From Rhizoclosmatium globosum (taxonomy: Eukaryota; Chytridiomycota; Chytridiomycetes; Chytridiales; Chytriomycetaceae), in contig MCGO01000001.1 in assembly GCA_002104985.1 (NCBI GenBank), positions 310,001 through 374,000 on the forward strand: DNA of 64,000 nt. Direction: 5' to 3'. The translations under genes and the position numbers were made by a program. Positions 1 through 14,014 of this stretch are shown here, piece after piece (the first letter of the stretch is position 1; every line of letters starts with the position of its first letter). The notes below the pieces were generated by a model, which did not search any database, was not told the DNA's origin, and saw only the letters and a program-made list of their open reading frames with translations.

Positions 1-144
1 TTGTGGTTGGATTTGGAAAAGTTCGCGATTTTTGAGGAAGTGAGGGAAGTGCTGCGATATTTGACTTGCTTGAAAGAGAGATATTTACTGGGGCTGGTTC
101 TGGTAGATTGTGATGAACTCGAAGTTTGTTTAGGATTGTTGTGA
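1..144 (+). CDS. 3' end of an unidentified protein (partial)
   Basis: Frame 1 is open from the first base to a TGA at 142-144 and gives 47 residues rich in Leu, Glu and Lys, with acidic/basic alternation and a hydrophobic LGLVLV stretch near the end. The gene starts outside the window. No motif is long enough to name a family. It is transcribed towards the convergent Ufd4-like gene. It could be chance, but the unbroken frame and helix-like composition favour a real C-terminus. Confidence 0.35.
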   Translation: MWLDLEKFAIFEEVREVLRYLTCLKERYLLGLVLVDCDELEVCLGLL

Positions 145-364
145 TCTGAGAAAGTACATTGACATTCAACAATCAGAGTCAAAACACGCTGACTTACGCG
201 ATGCAAGGGAACACATTCAAGGACAGGATGCCGTTTTACTAGGTTCTTTGCAATCGCATCTGTCGAAAGAATATCACTTGACGAGTTAACGAAGTCTCTC
301 ACAGGCATCTTTCGTCGCCTTAGCTTTCCTAGTTTCGTTCGCTAATTAGCATGGTGTGACTTGT

Positions 365-544
365 TCAAGCGTGAGAACCTTTTGTGTCATCCTTAAAGAA
401 TAAATAGACTGTTGGAGGGGAGAACTTCGCTCCGAGCTCTTGCGGAACATATCGTGACAGTTTCGTCGAAACTGCTTTGGCTCCATCCAGAGTCCCATCA
501 TAATCTTCAGGTTCAAAAGAATACTCGCGTCTCCTGGTTGTCAT
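365..544 (-). CDS. possible small protein, 59 aa, unknown
   Basis: An ATG at 544 opens a frame ending in TGA at 365-367. The product is a soluble, charged peptide: an Arg-rich start (MTTRRREYS), then a Glu/Asp-rich middle, then a Pro/Tyr/Phe segment, with no signal peptide or membrane helix. It lies about 100 bp downstream of the Ufd4-like stop codon on the same strand. I recognise no family. It may be a small gene, a missed last exon or a chance ORF. Confidence 0.25.
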   Translation of the reverse strand: MTTRRREYSFEPEDYDGTLDGAKAVSTKLSRYVPQELGAKFSPPTVYLFFKDDTKGSHA

Positions 545-650
545 TTCAGTTAAGTCCAAAAACTGACAATTTTTTTTGCAATGCGCTTTATTTTAATAGA
601 ATAGAAGATAAAAGGAATTATGCAATTTCACTAACCCAGACAATCCACAA

Positions 651-3600
651 TCATGACAGATGAAAGCTTCCTTGTCCCTCCTTCATCGCCACTTCAAACC
701 TTTCTGTCATGACTTGTAAATTTGTATAAGCTGGAACTTTTAAATAGTTAACACATGTCATAACCGATGGGAGGTAAGAATCAGCCTTCGTTCCAAAATC
801 GGCACTTTTTCGGACAACAGTGAGAGGCGGTGTGAGTGCCTTGAATCCACCAATTGGAAGTTTGGGTGAGCCAGTGACGAAGAGCAGGAACTCTCGACGC
901 TCAACCAGAGTGAATTTTTCCATCATCTCTGCAAGAAACTGAACAGGTTTGGAATCAATTGAATATCCATGATCAGCTTTGATTGAGTCAATTATGGCTA
1001 TTTTTCCATGTCAGACTCATACAATAACGAGAAATAACTCACTTAAATAGCTCCAATCTTCGTCTTGACTTCCTCCCATAAGTAGACATAGCTCATCAAC
1101 AGAGAAACAGTTGAGCTTTGATATGGAAAAACTTTGTCGAATCCAGCCCTGAATGCTTCCACTTGATGTTTGATCCAGAACCCACCGTCATATCAACAAC
1201 TGCTTCCATGTATTCTTTGACATTTTCAGACGTCACGGAAATTTCGGATCCATTGGGCTTGAGGAGAATGGACGGATATCCAGGCAACGTAAAGTCAAGG
1301 CAAAGATCTTCCAAACGAACTCCCTTCACAGTCAAAGCAGCAGTTCGAGACATTTTTTCGGGTTCTGAGAGTGTCAAAGTAGATTCAATGACCGATTTCA
1401 TTTGAACAAACTTGAAGACGTCACAAAGTGATGTGTAAAGGCTGACATCAATATACTAAAAACAGTCAGAGACGTACACCTTAATTGCGAGTTAAATACC
1501 TTGATCAAATGCAAATGAGATGGTGAAGATTTTCCGATGGTCCGATTTCCTACAATCATATCCAAAAACAAGGTACTGAACGGCATATCAACAATCCTTG
1601 AATCCAATAATGCTTTGGCCACAAATGTACCCATACTCTTGAATAAATTCAGCTTGACCTTTGCGTCTTCGGTGTTTAAAACTTCCGAATCGAGTGGTGC
1701 AGGGAACAAACCCTCGCTGGGACTCAAATAGTCTCCGCTACTTCCATTCTCTCTCCAAAGCCCGATTTTCCCTCCTTTGCCGCTGGATCCTCCTGCCAAG
1801 ATGACGCCGTCTCGTTTACGTAGTTCTTTGCATACACTTGAATAAAATTCCAACGTTGGACCCAACCCAGTTCCCACTTCATCAAAAAATTCAACTTCAA
1901 TCAAATGTGCGCTCTGGCCATATAAATCCATCACTTTTGTCATAGAATCCAAAAGCCGGGTTCTTGAAACTCTGACTTTTTGCCTTTGCACTCTGCCACC
2001 CATCATAGCAGTTTCCAACGGATTACTTCGAGACGACGTTGAAGAATCGTTTTTCTTCCATCTATTGATGCTGCGCGCATATCCAAAAGCAGTGCTTTGA
2101 AGATAAGTAACTCGAGACTCAAATGGTACCACAAATGAGAATTCGGAAGTTACTGAGGTGCACCAGTCAGGCAGGACCGAGGAGGCTACAATGAGTGGTT
2201 CATTCAGTTGCCTATTCAGTTTCGCCGTAATTTTGTTGTTTAGGAACGAACTCAATGGAAGTGGTGCCAATATACTGGTAGTTTGAGAGGTAGGAGCAGA
2301 TTGAGTCTTGATAGCTCCATCAGCAGCTGTAGCGATTCCTTCAACAAGAGCAACAGAGATTTCTTGTTCTTGATATACTTCAGTCCAACGAGTATTTAGA
2401 GCAAAGAGAATTTTCAATAAAGACAAGATCTTGAAGGCTGAAGATTCTTGCTTAAGATTACTTGCTATTTGAAGACTGAAAGGAACATTGTTGCTATCTT
2501 CAAGTTGCTCCACGTGCACTAATTGAGAATCATTTTTTTCAACAGAATCCGTCTCTGTCACAGGACTTTTGGCGACTTTTCTGAATTTAAGTGTGTAAGT
2601 CTTGTTCCAGATATTTACAGCAGCTGACTGATCTCCGCTCTTAGCCTTCTCATTCAGGAATAGAGCTCCAAATATTGTTGATTCACTCTCAACATCTTGG
2701 CCGTCAAGAGAAAATTTGATGGAAAATGAATTCCTCGCGGATGCAGCTGCTCCAGCGTATGAGACAGACGCTGTACCGCTCTTTGAAATAGACGAGACTG
2801 CGTCAAGTTTTGAAGGAGATGCCGAGCGAGATCGAGAAGTCTTTTTCGTTGGAGATGGCGGAGGAATCATATCGACAGCATTCGCAGACGATGGTCGACC
2901 TTCACCCAATTCTTCAGTTTCCATTATTTCTTCCATAACGTCGAACTATGGACAATATCAATGGACACAACAAAAAAAAACCACGACAAACCTCATCTTC
3001 GTCGTCGTTTTCGTCACCATTGTCGTTGTCATCACCTTCATCGTCTTCTTCCTCGTCGTCCTCGTCTTCGCCCAGAACAACTTCAGCTTCGTCATCGTCG
3101 CCTCCATTAACCTTGTCAGTGAATCCAGAGGCATTACTAGTCGAAGATTCACTTGCATATCCATCAACTTTTCCTTTCATAAATTCCTCAAATATCTTAA
3201 ACGTAGCCACAGCGTGTATACTAATAACAGCATTACGGAACTGTGGAGGTATCGAGTCTGGCTCATCAGCAATCAGACGAATTCGAATCTGTCTTGATAA
3301 CTGCAATGCAGGAGAAGCTTGTTCTCTAGCGGACGCACTCTGATTGTATGAGCCGTTGATAATTGCTCCAAACATTGACATGAAGCTGTTTTCCGAGGAA
3401 ATAGCAGATGAAAGTGATGGAATTCCCAGAACAAGATGGAAATCTTCCACTCTTGAAAGACATTCTTGCAACCGAGTTACACACTGTTTAAAGGCACCAG
3501 CAACATAATGACTTGCGGCGTTTGATGAAGACATTGGCTTTGGACCATCTAAAAATACGTGAAGGAATGCTCGTAGTCGTGATACAAGGGGGCTGTGATG

Positions 3601-6600
3601 AATTGGCTTCGCCGAACCTCCGAGTACAGTCTCGCCAACTCCTGGAGTTGTGAGATACACCGTCAATGCGTCAATAACGCCACTTTCAAGAACTTCAAAC
3701 CCTGTGACACCGATGCTACTTGAATCCGTTTTTGTGAGTACTCCAGCAAAGTGTTGAGCAACTCTTTCCAACTCCGCAATCATTAAATCATCGATCACGC
3801 TGCTTTCATTGGATAGAGAATCTTTTGCCGGAGCCACAAAAGGTACCTGTTTCCCTTTCTTCAAAACACCACAAGTTCGTTTGAAGTCCCCCAATACATC
3901 AAAGGACGAGTCCGCCCCTGCAGCGAGTAGAGCTTTGTTTTCTCCCAAATTCTTCAGAAACGTTGTCGCAAATTGAAGAAGCCATGGTTTTACATCTTCT
4001 CCAGAGTATTGTTCTCCATTTAAGCCCACGATAGTAACACTTGGACGTTGAGGCGTGTTGGCAGTATCCAAATCCGAAGTTGACGACTTTTCAGATGTAA
4101 TTGCGCCAGTCATTCGATCTAACGCCAATTTCATACCTTCCAAAAAGCCTGCTCGGCCTCCATCTCCATCAGCCGTAGACTCAGAGTCTTCAGAACCTTC
4201 TTTGCCCTTTCCTTTTTCTGCTTTGGTCACACTTCTACGTGACCTTCCAACCAACTCAACAGCACTTTCTTTGTCACCCCCTTCAAAACGATGTTTGCCC
4301 TTGTCTTTTCCATCCACAGATTCATTTTTCGATTTCTCTGCCATTATTTCTTGGTTCAACAGTGTTTCTAATTTGTCCACTGACTTCCTCATCTCGCTTA
4401 AGATTCCTTCACGAATCAACCAACCAACAACACGAGCACCACATTTTTCCACGACAAGACTTGTCAACTGAACACCCGCGGAAACATAAAAAAGTCCCTC
4501 CGCACGCTCACGATCGACAACACTCACTGAGGTAGAAACAGTATTCGTGTCCAGGGCAATAGCTTCAGCGAAAGCAATGTTTCGAAAGCCCAAAAGCTCA
4601 TAGACGAATTTACCGAAACCACGCGCCTCCAACAGTGTTTTGGCGAGTGTGGAGCCATCAGATGAGAAATAAACGCTTTTGGCTATAGCTTCAACGCTTA
4701 AACGCCTAATTTGTGGATGAACACTTGTGCTGAATACTTCAATCATGATTGGAAGAAGACAAAGCGCATATTGATGCAGAAGTTCTTGAGAAGCAGGAGT
4801 AGATGACATAATATTTCTACGACGAGTGTCAAAGCTCTCCTGTGGAATTACCATTTTAGGAGTGCTTGTTGCACTTCTGAGCGTTCTGGTGGGCGCAGGA
4901 CCGCTTGCAACGACTGATTTGGGTCTCGTAGGTTGAGTCTTCCTAGATTCACCAGCACCATCTTCAGCATTGTCCCCAACGACAGGCTTCATGCACCAAA
5001 CTTCGCCAACTTTTGGCACACTCGGCATCAATTCGCTAGCCAAAACAAGTACTTGAATTACTTGTTCTGGACCACGAGATACAATACTATTCATGACCAT
5101 ATTTGACAAGACACCATCGCCAACTACTGACGTAAGAGGACTGGAGATTCCTCCACCAGTTAAATAACTGTATATAGATTCGGTAACCATATAATCAGGA
5201 TTCAACAGCTCAACGCTCAGCTTCGTGCTTCCTTTGCAAATATCAACCAAGATGCGAATCAGTTGAGTAAAAATGCCGGCATTGCTGGAGTTTCCCGCAC
5301 CAGGTACAGTACCTGTTGGTGTCCCGTTGTTGGCTGAAGAGCTGAAAGGAGTCATCGGGGTGCTTGCCGCAGTCGGACGCAATGCAGTCATGACTGCACG
5401 AAGAAGTGACGGAGTGATAAGAGATTCTAACGTGGACTCGTCTTTCACTGCCCAATGAACAATAGCCTCAATACTTGAAACTGAGGATTCCATGATTTTC
5501 GTGTCTGCATTCGTAATCAAATTCTCAATAATTGGAAGAATATCTTGAAGTTTCGCAAACACGTCCTTGGTTTTCTCCGAACCTAAAAAACTCAGTCAAT
5601 CCAGCTGTCTGACCTTAACATTATGCGACATACCTGGAACCAAAATTCCAAGGCCTTTGCAACTTTTGGCCACAATTCCGACTGCTGTGCGTTGAACATG
5701 TAAACCAAAGAAATCCAAGTATTGAAGACACGCGACTAGTCCGTTCTCTTTGATAATTAGGTAAGGCTGCTCTATGCAACTGCGATAGAGTTACTAAACA
5801 ACGTTTAAAACGCCCGTCTTACTCACACTTTGTCCAATACTTGGAGAACAGTCTCTGCCAGTTCGATATATTCGATCTCTCGCAGCTTTCCAATCATTAC
5901 AGCTACTCCACCTTGCTGAACAAAGATTGCTGTCGCAGCTGGATTCGCCTCCATAAGATTTGAAAGACACCGACATGCAAGAAGCATAACTTCGCCAGTC
6001 ATTACTCCACCGCCGCCTCCAAATCCTCCAAAATCATCATCATCCATCATAAACTGCTGCGCGAAAGCTGCGTCATCTATTGGGGAAGGCGAAAGTAGTT
6101 TGATGAGGGTTGTGGTAAATTCTTGAGTAGAGAATCCTTGCATCCGAGATGATCTTCCTCCGTATCCCATGAACATATCCTCTTTTTTCGTGTTTAGTGA
6201 GAAGGAGGAAAAAGGTGACGGATCTCACCAGTTGCGACGCTCAACTCCTCTGATAACTCTTGCAACGCAACCAACTGAAGCTCTTGGTTCTTCCCATTCA
6301 GCTGTTTTAGAATATCTGCAAACCTCCCGCTTGTAGCGGTTGGTCCACTTGATGCGCCTCCTGGTGGCGGCATTCCTGCGGCTCCAAACATTGCATTGAA
6401 TAGGGCAGAACGCGAAGATGGGGCCCCAGTGGGGTTTCCTGATAATTAAATAAGCTTCAAAAACTCGACAGAATGTGACGTACCTCCACCAGCAGCACTC
6501 ATAAGGGCCGCCATAAAGTCTTGCATCTGGTCTTCGCCGGGTTCACCATCATCATTATCCTCATCCTCATCTGAATCATCCTCCAATTCCGGATATTCTT

Positions 6601-7100
6601 TCTCTTCCCTTTGTTTTGATGCGATGGCGCCAGAGCGCTTGGCTCTTGTCTTCTTTGGTTTGGGAGAGCCACCCTTGATCTTGTTTACATCAAGGTCCAT
6701 CAGTTCAGCGTCATCGTCGTCCCCAAGAGGATTCTAGAAGATTTGATTTTAATAAACTTAGTCAGGAGGGAGAATGACCATCGCGGTGAATGACAGCTCT
6801 CCGTACCTTAGCTTTGCTTTTTCTTCCCATCTTCTTTGGTGCTGGTGAACTATTGGACGTGATCTGTTGCTTCTGTTTCTTTGTTGCGGATAAGGATGAA
6901 GAGGAGGAGGAGGAGCTTGCTGCAGGAGTGGAGGTACCAGATGATTGCTGAGACTGAAGTCGGGATGATCTGCGGATTCTAATCGGAAATCAATCGACTC
7001 ATCTGTGATAAATTATGAGAGATACTAACTCTTGTGGTGGCTGGACAGGGATTTGGAGGTCTTGTGGGTCGGAACTCTTTCGTTTTCTCGAATGGCTCAT
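651..7100 (-). CDS. UFD4: HECT E3 ubiquitin ligase, Ufd4/TRIP12 type
   Basis: Transfers ubiquitin from E2 to substrates of the ubiquitin-fusion/N-degron pathway. Exons read by eye: 7100-7030, 6978-6807, 6733-6484, 6438-6229, 6181-5829, 5769-5634, 5582-2992, 2945-1500, 1455-1043, 997-651, giving about 2,000 aa, the length of TRIP12. The N-terminus is basic and Ser-rich. An armadillo-like part follows (exons at 6.2-5.6 kb, matching TRIP12 around ETVLQVLDK). Then come a long middle region, an acidic Asp/Glu run encoded near 3.0-3.09 kb, and the HECT domain. The C-lobe shows FVTGSPKLPIGGF, the catalytic Cys in PSVMTCVNYLK, and the family ending GSFHLS. Two single-base losses (about 1127-1131 and 1173) break the frame inside the HECT C-lobe. 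The protein segments on either side and between them all match HECT, so I read these as consensus errors. All introns are 44-73 bp. Confidence 0.93.
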
Positions 7101-7785
7101 TCAACTGAATAGGCGGGCTTTCTCGTTGAGTTAAGTTTACGGCCAGCTGCTTCTTTATCCGGTATGCCTGTTGTGGGGCAGTGGGTTCGGTGGCTGTGTT
7201 TTGTAAACTTCTTCTTTCTCTTTTCCTCTATTATCCTTTTTTCAAACACAGAAAAGCTATTTATTTCTAATTGTATCAGCGATAATTTGGGGAGTATCAG
7301 TGTTCTAATTTGAAGTCTTGATAAGTTTTCCAATCTTAATCAACAATCTTAAAGGTCCTTCAGGTCCTCTTGAATTTTAGCTGGTTTCTTGACTTGAAAG
7401 TGCCTCTCAAACATGTGAGGGTCGAAGAAATCACCACGATGATGTTGTCTCGCAAAGGGTTGACGGTCAACATAGCTTTTTCTTACCCGATTGTTTCGTT
7501 TCGGTACAACGCGTTCAAAGTCTTAAACGTGAAGAAATGTTTCAGGAATATGATTAGCTTTGAGTTGTACGACCACCTGGCTTGGAAGCTGAGGCGAAGG
7601 TCAGGCTCAGCAAAACCATAGCCAACAACGTTACGAAACAATGAAACGGTTTCATGAAGCGCATCTGTGCTCAAAGTTAAAATGCTGTGAGATGAACGCG
7701 ATGAAAATCTTTGAGGTGTGATTTATAGAAATGAAAGAGAAAGAAGACAAAACCAACAAAAGAGTATGCAGTTTCCCTTCACAAC
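7101..7785. other. intergenic, no supported gene
   Basis: About 685 bp between the start of the Ufd4-like gene and the stop of the MARK-like kinase, both on the minus strand. It should hold the Ufd4 promoter and the kinase 3' region. Short open frames on both strands around 7370-7674 lack an ATG or any recognisable motif. I saw no tRNA-like fold. Confidence 0.5.
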
Positions 7786-10090
<2,305 letters not shown>

Positions 10091-10526
10091 AGTATCGAGT
10101 AATCACAAGGAATGGGTTGTAGCAATAGTACCAAAGAGATGAGACACGACTTGATCGTAAAAGGATTTGGTCTCTATGGGATGTGTAGGGAACACTGAAA
10201 GCAGGTGGAACTTTTTTGTGGGAGAACAATGGAACAAGGGACGGAGAGGGGAAGAGTGGGCAAAATTCCAACTAACTCTTCCTTCCAAAAATAGCGAATG
10301 AAAGAACCAAACAAGCATATATTACAGCATAAAGCATACTAAAGCAAAAACCAAAGGAAAAAAAAATAGGGGCTGGCTAAATGAGAATAACAAGAAGGTA
10401 CGGATACCTGTCTAAAAATTAAGAAAGTCCAAAAAAGTCCCTTGTATGTCGAGATTACGCGATATACAATGCCCCATATCTACAAAATGATACAAAATTG
10501 TCCTGAATAATTCATAACCCAAAAGT
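10091..10526. other. intergenic, MARK promoter side
   Basis: 436 bp upstream of the MARK-like start and downstream of the HSF stop. It contains A/T-rich stretches and purine runs (for example near 10355-10370) but no recognisable gene or RNA. Confidence 0.5.
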
Positions 10527-11994
10527 TTACCGTCGAAACATTCCTTCCCCATTTCCGAAACCATCATATCGACCATTATGGAACGGCGGCATCGGCCGTC
10601 GTGCCTCCAAATTGGTATCAACAAATTCTAGAGCCAATTTGATGTGTGATTTGAGAACTTCGAGTCCTCCATTTGGAGGTATTTGTGGCAAGGGGCTCAT
10701 TCCAGGGGGCAGATTATTTCGTAGAGTATGCAATAAATTGATTTTTGATTGTCGTGCTAAACAAGATTGTATGTGGGAGATGAAGAAGGAAGTGAGTGGC
10801 CAAAATAAGGGGAGAGGGGTGATATAAAACTTACAAAAGCCAGAAACACGCGTCCGTTCAAATTGTTCAAATACTTGGTCTTGCCATTGGATGATGCGTC
10901 GATAATGAGCCAAGTCCTATTTTTGGGTGTGAAGCATGTGATGTTAAGTCATCGCAGAAGTACAAAGTTGACAAAGTTGAAGTGGAAACGAACCTGTTTT
11001 AAATTGGCATGTTCGGACCGAGCTTGTTGAAGCCGTTGTTGAGTTTCGTGTTCTGCTGCTGATATTTCGCGTATTTTCGATTCTACTTGCGATATTGTCG
11101 TTGTTTGTTGGAGATAGGAAGGAGGTGGGAGAGGAGGAAGGCGAGTATCTTGAATATGTGACGGAAACGAGGGTAGCTGATGGTGCGATGAATAGTATTG
11201 ATGGTTGTACATTGGTGGAGACTTTTTCGGTATGCACGCGTGTTCGTCTGGTGTGGGGGCGTTTGCGGCTGTGATATCATGCACACCTTCGCTTTTGACA
11301 TTTGATGCTGCTGCCGGTTTCCGTTTGATTTCACTCAATAAGTGCTCTTGTCCATGACGAAAGCAAGTATGCTGGAACTCTGAGGACTGAATTGAATGCG
11401 ATCAGCCAAGCAACCTAGACACATTGATGCAGCAGAACCGCCAGCCACGTACCGTTTCACCATACATCAGCTTAGCCTCGTCGGTAGTCCTAACCTTTTT
11501 GAAGTCGTATTTGTTGAGCTGGCGGACAAAGGACTGGAAGTTTGAGTGCTTAAAGATGACGGGAAGCACAGTCTTTGCGAATTGGTTTGTGTCGACAACA
11601 ACGAATGAGTCGCCATTCGGAGTCCATCGGATAAGGTTAAAGTGTTTGCGGTTTTCGATCGCTCTATTGGGGCCAAGAGGGGTCAGGCTGTGATCCAGGG
11701 GAGAGCGAGGGCTACTTACTCAAAGAGCTTCGTGACAAACTCTGAGTGTTCCTTTGTCCGCTTTCGCCGTGGTTGGAAGTTGTTGGATGTGGGATCAGTA
11801 GCTATATTTGAAGTTGAAGTTGAAGCCGTTGGTGGTGGTTGGTTGGCATCATCACAGTCGTTGTCGTTGTCGTCGTCGTTGTCGTCGTCCTCAAAGCCCA
11901 CGTGCTCAAAGCCCCGCTTCGTCCCACTGCCTTCGCCGCCAACGCCACTGCCACAGCCAATCGATGCCGCCGATGACGCCATTCGCTGGTGCAT
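10527..11994 (-). CDS. HSF1: heat shock transcription factor (HSF)
   Basis: Binds nGAAn repeats as a trimer. Exons: 11994-11720, 11663-11453, 11386-10994, 10916-10835, 10756-10527. An acidic, low-complexity N-terminus (Asp/Asn run) precedes the HSF DNA-binding domain, which starts at EFVTKLFE and continues over the first intron into IRWTPNGDSFVVVDTNQF. The recognition helix HSNFQSFVRQLNKYDF is intact, and the domain closes with the GQEHLLSEIKRK signature. A heptad coiled coil (QVESKIREISAAEHETQQ...) is the trimerisation region. The short C-terminus (GNGEGMFRR) carries no obvious response-regulator domain, so it is HSF rather than Skn7. I assumed the ATG at 11994; a second Met at 11982 is also possible. 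Confidence 0.92.
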
Positions 11995-12501
11995 CGGTTG
12001 GGGTGGATCGGTCGCGGTTCGAGAGATCTTGTCTGTCTGCCTTCTCGTGGGAGAAAGAAATTGGGAAGATCAACTTCTACTCGCTCTTTAAAAGGAGGTT
12101 GCTCAACTCCGACTGGCTTTATGCAGATGCTGAACACGCACTCTGTTTGGCGATAAGTCAACAGTGTGATTGCTCCTGCTTTGGCGGGTTAATGCACTGC
12201 TTGGCCCTGGTGCTTCATCTCCCACTCTAAGCCCGCCTGGAAAAACTTGCCTCTGTACTTTTGGTGCATAAACTATCTGTTTGCTGGTAGTAATCTGGGG
12301 CTTAAGTTGATCCATTTGGATTCCACCGATATTCAAGAAATTGCACATCACCGCGACTGACTAATGTGACGACCTCAATCATCACAAGTGGCCAAATGGA
12401 AAATCAAATTAAAGTATGAATCCATACAAATACCGCAAGTCTCATTGTTGATGCATCAAGTAACCAGTTGATTCACAACCAATCGAAGAAAGTCGCACGA
12501 A
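11995..12501. promoter_or_regulatory. divergent promoter between HSF and bZIP genes
   Basis: 507 bp separate the HSF start codon (minus) from the bZIP start codon (plus), so both stress regulators share this region. A TTCNNGAA dimer, the minimal heat-shock unit, is at 12332-12339. A Yap/Pap1-like TTAGTCA site lies on the minus strand at 12358-12364. Both sites are short and could be chance. Confidence 0.5.
12358..12364 (-). promoter_or_regulatory. candidate Yap/Pap1 (AP-1-like) binding site TTAGTCA
   Basis: The plus strand reads TGACTAA; its complement TTAGTCA is a known yeast AP-1 response element. It lies about 140 bp upstream of the bZIP start. Autoregulation is inference only. Confidence 0.3.
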
Positions 12502-13874
12502 ATGGACGCTGACTCCGAATCAACCGCCTCTGCCACCAACCCCGATCGGCAGTACAATCCGAATTCGGGTCGTGGTCGCCGACGCACCTCCGCAGAACCA
12601 GCATCGAAACGTGCAGGCCAACTCCGTGACGCCCAACGAGCTCTCAGAGAACGCAAACTCGCATACATATCCGGCCTCGAAAACGAAGTTGCATCCCTGA
12701 AGAACGAAGTGAAAGATGTCCAATCTCTGCGGGAAAGGATCCGTCAGCTGGAGTTTGAGGCGTTGCTGTCGAGTTCCACGTCTGCATCAACTTCTCAATC
12801 TCCTGCTCCTGCTCCTGCCATCGCACCTAGCCCTTGTCTGAACTGCTCTGCCGAATCATTCAAATCTTCCATGTACTTTGTCCAAATCCAAACACTGCAG
12901 GCTCAAATGGTTCAACTGAAGGCGGAGCTGGACCTTTGGAAATCAGAAGCAATCCGATATCGTGCTCCATTGGCTCTCATCACAGCATCCCCCCATTTCA
13001 GACGTTGGCAACAGCAGTCTCTTTTCGTTTCCATTCACTGCCACTGCAGATGATCCCATGGAAACACTCATCAAGAGCTGATTCTCCACCCCTTCGTGCG
13101 AAGACGTGCATGGCCCTATTGAAGTCGAAACAACGCGAATCCTTATGAAATCAATACCGTCTCTAAAGAATTCCAAGAATGTGGATGTCGTGTTGCAGCA
13201 TATTTCGGTAAGACTCAATCACACAAAGCATTGGCGACGATGCTAATGTGTTACACAGGACCGAGTTCGTGAACGTGAAATGCTAAAACCGAAAGAATGG
13301 CTGGCTCGTTGTATGCGCGCATTTACGGATATGTTCGATGAATGCACAGTGATGGATCGACTTAAAGTAATTGAAGCTATGGCTGTATTTTATGAACGAA
13401 ACAAGAACCATTTCGTAAGTCTCTCGTAGTCTATAGCTCACAGTAGATCAGCAGAACTCTTACTTAATGCACTTCTCCAGGGATTCTTGTATGATTTATG
13501 GGACCGTTTCGTAGCAATCGAACCAACAAACCTTAAGCCAATTAATCTGGATTTATCAAAACCGAATCATCAGCGCATGCAACAACTCAACTCTCCTTCT
13601 TCAATTCTTCCTCCGGAAGTCCCGAAGTTGTAGAAGAATTTTGTTCGTTTTGGGTTCACTCAATGGAGGAAACAGATCCTGCAGCATTCTTGAAAATGCA
13701 TTCATCAATATTCAAGAGCGGACACAATTGTGGATAGCATTTGAAATTGCGAGGCAGGGAAGCCGGAAAGAGATGGTCTGTGTACATACTTTTCTCATAC
13801 ATTGGTGTTAATGCTTCTTTTGTGCATAGGAAGAGATTATTGTGAAAGTGGAAGCAGCCACCCTCAACGATTAA
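12502..13874 (+). CDS. bZIP transcription factor, Pap1/Yap-like
   Basis: The N-terminal basic region is followed by a zipper: LRDAQRALRERKLAYISGLE, then leucines in heptads (NEVASLKNEV...LRERIRQLEFEALL) at about residues 50-85. A Ser/Pro/Ala linker and a second coiled segment follow. A conserved-looking C-terminal helical part (PKEWLARCMRAFTDMFDE...ERNKNHFGFLYDLWDRF) ends at VEAATLND. Introns: 13208-13258, 13415-13480, 13776-13829. The position normally held by the invariant Asn of the bZIP basic region (N-x7-R) is Leu, and a neighbouring Ala is Asp. The frame breaks at the C-run 12989-12994, near an in-frame TGA around 13068-13070, at about 13603 and at 13693-13696. Restoring one A at each of the last two sites gives a continuous protein. 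Confidence 0.75.
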
Positions 13875-14014
13875 AGCTTAATTGCAATTTTGAATAAAGC
13901 AAGTGCATCACATTGAAAAGAATATCGTTCTTTCGCCGTTATCATATCCAATAATAATCCTTTGTACTTTTCTTCCTTCCACTTTTTTTCTTTTCAAACT
14001 CAAACACAAATCAA

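Noticed and set aside
1100..1200. Programmed -1 frameshifting in the HECT domain and other genes
   Set aside because: Adding a base and slipping back one base give the same protein, so the idea cannot be excluded in each case. But the sites share no slippery heptamer or downstream structure, occur many times within single genes, and affect families never known to use recoding. Sequence error is simpler.
2716..3297. 193-codon open frame on the plus strand
   Set aside because: It overlaps the Ufd4-like exon junction and acidic repeat on the other strand. The hydrophobic stretch is the antisense of Asp/Glu codons.
7370..7674. Open frames on both strands between Ufd4 and MARK
   Set aside because: No ATG start or motif, and the two strands shadow each other. 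Treated as intergenic.
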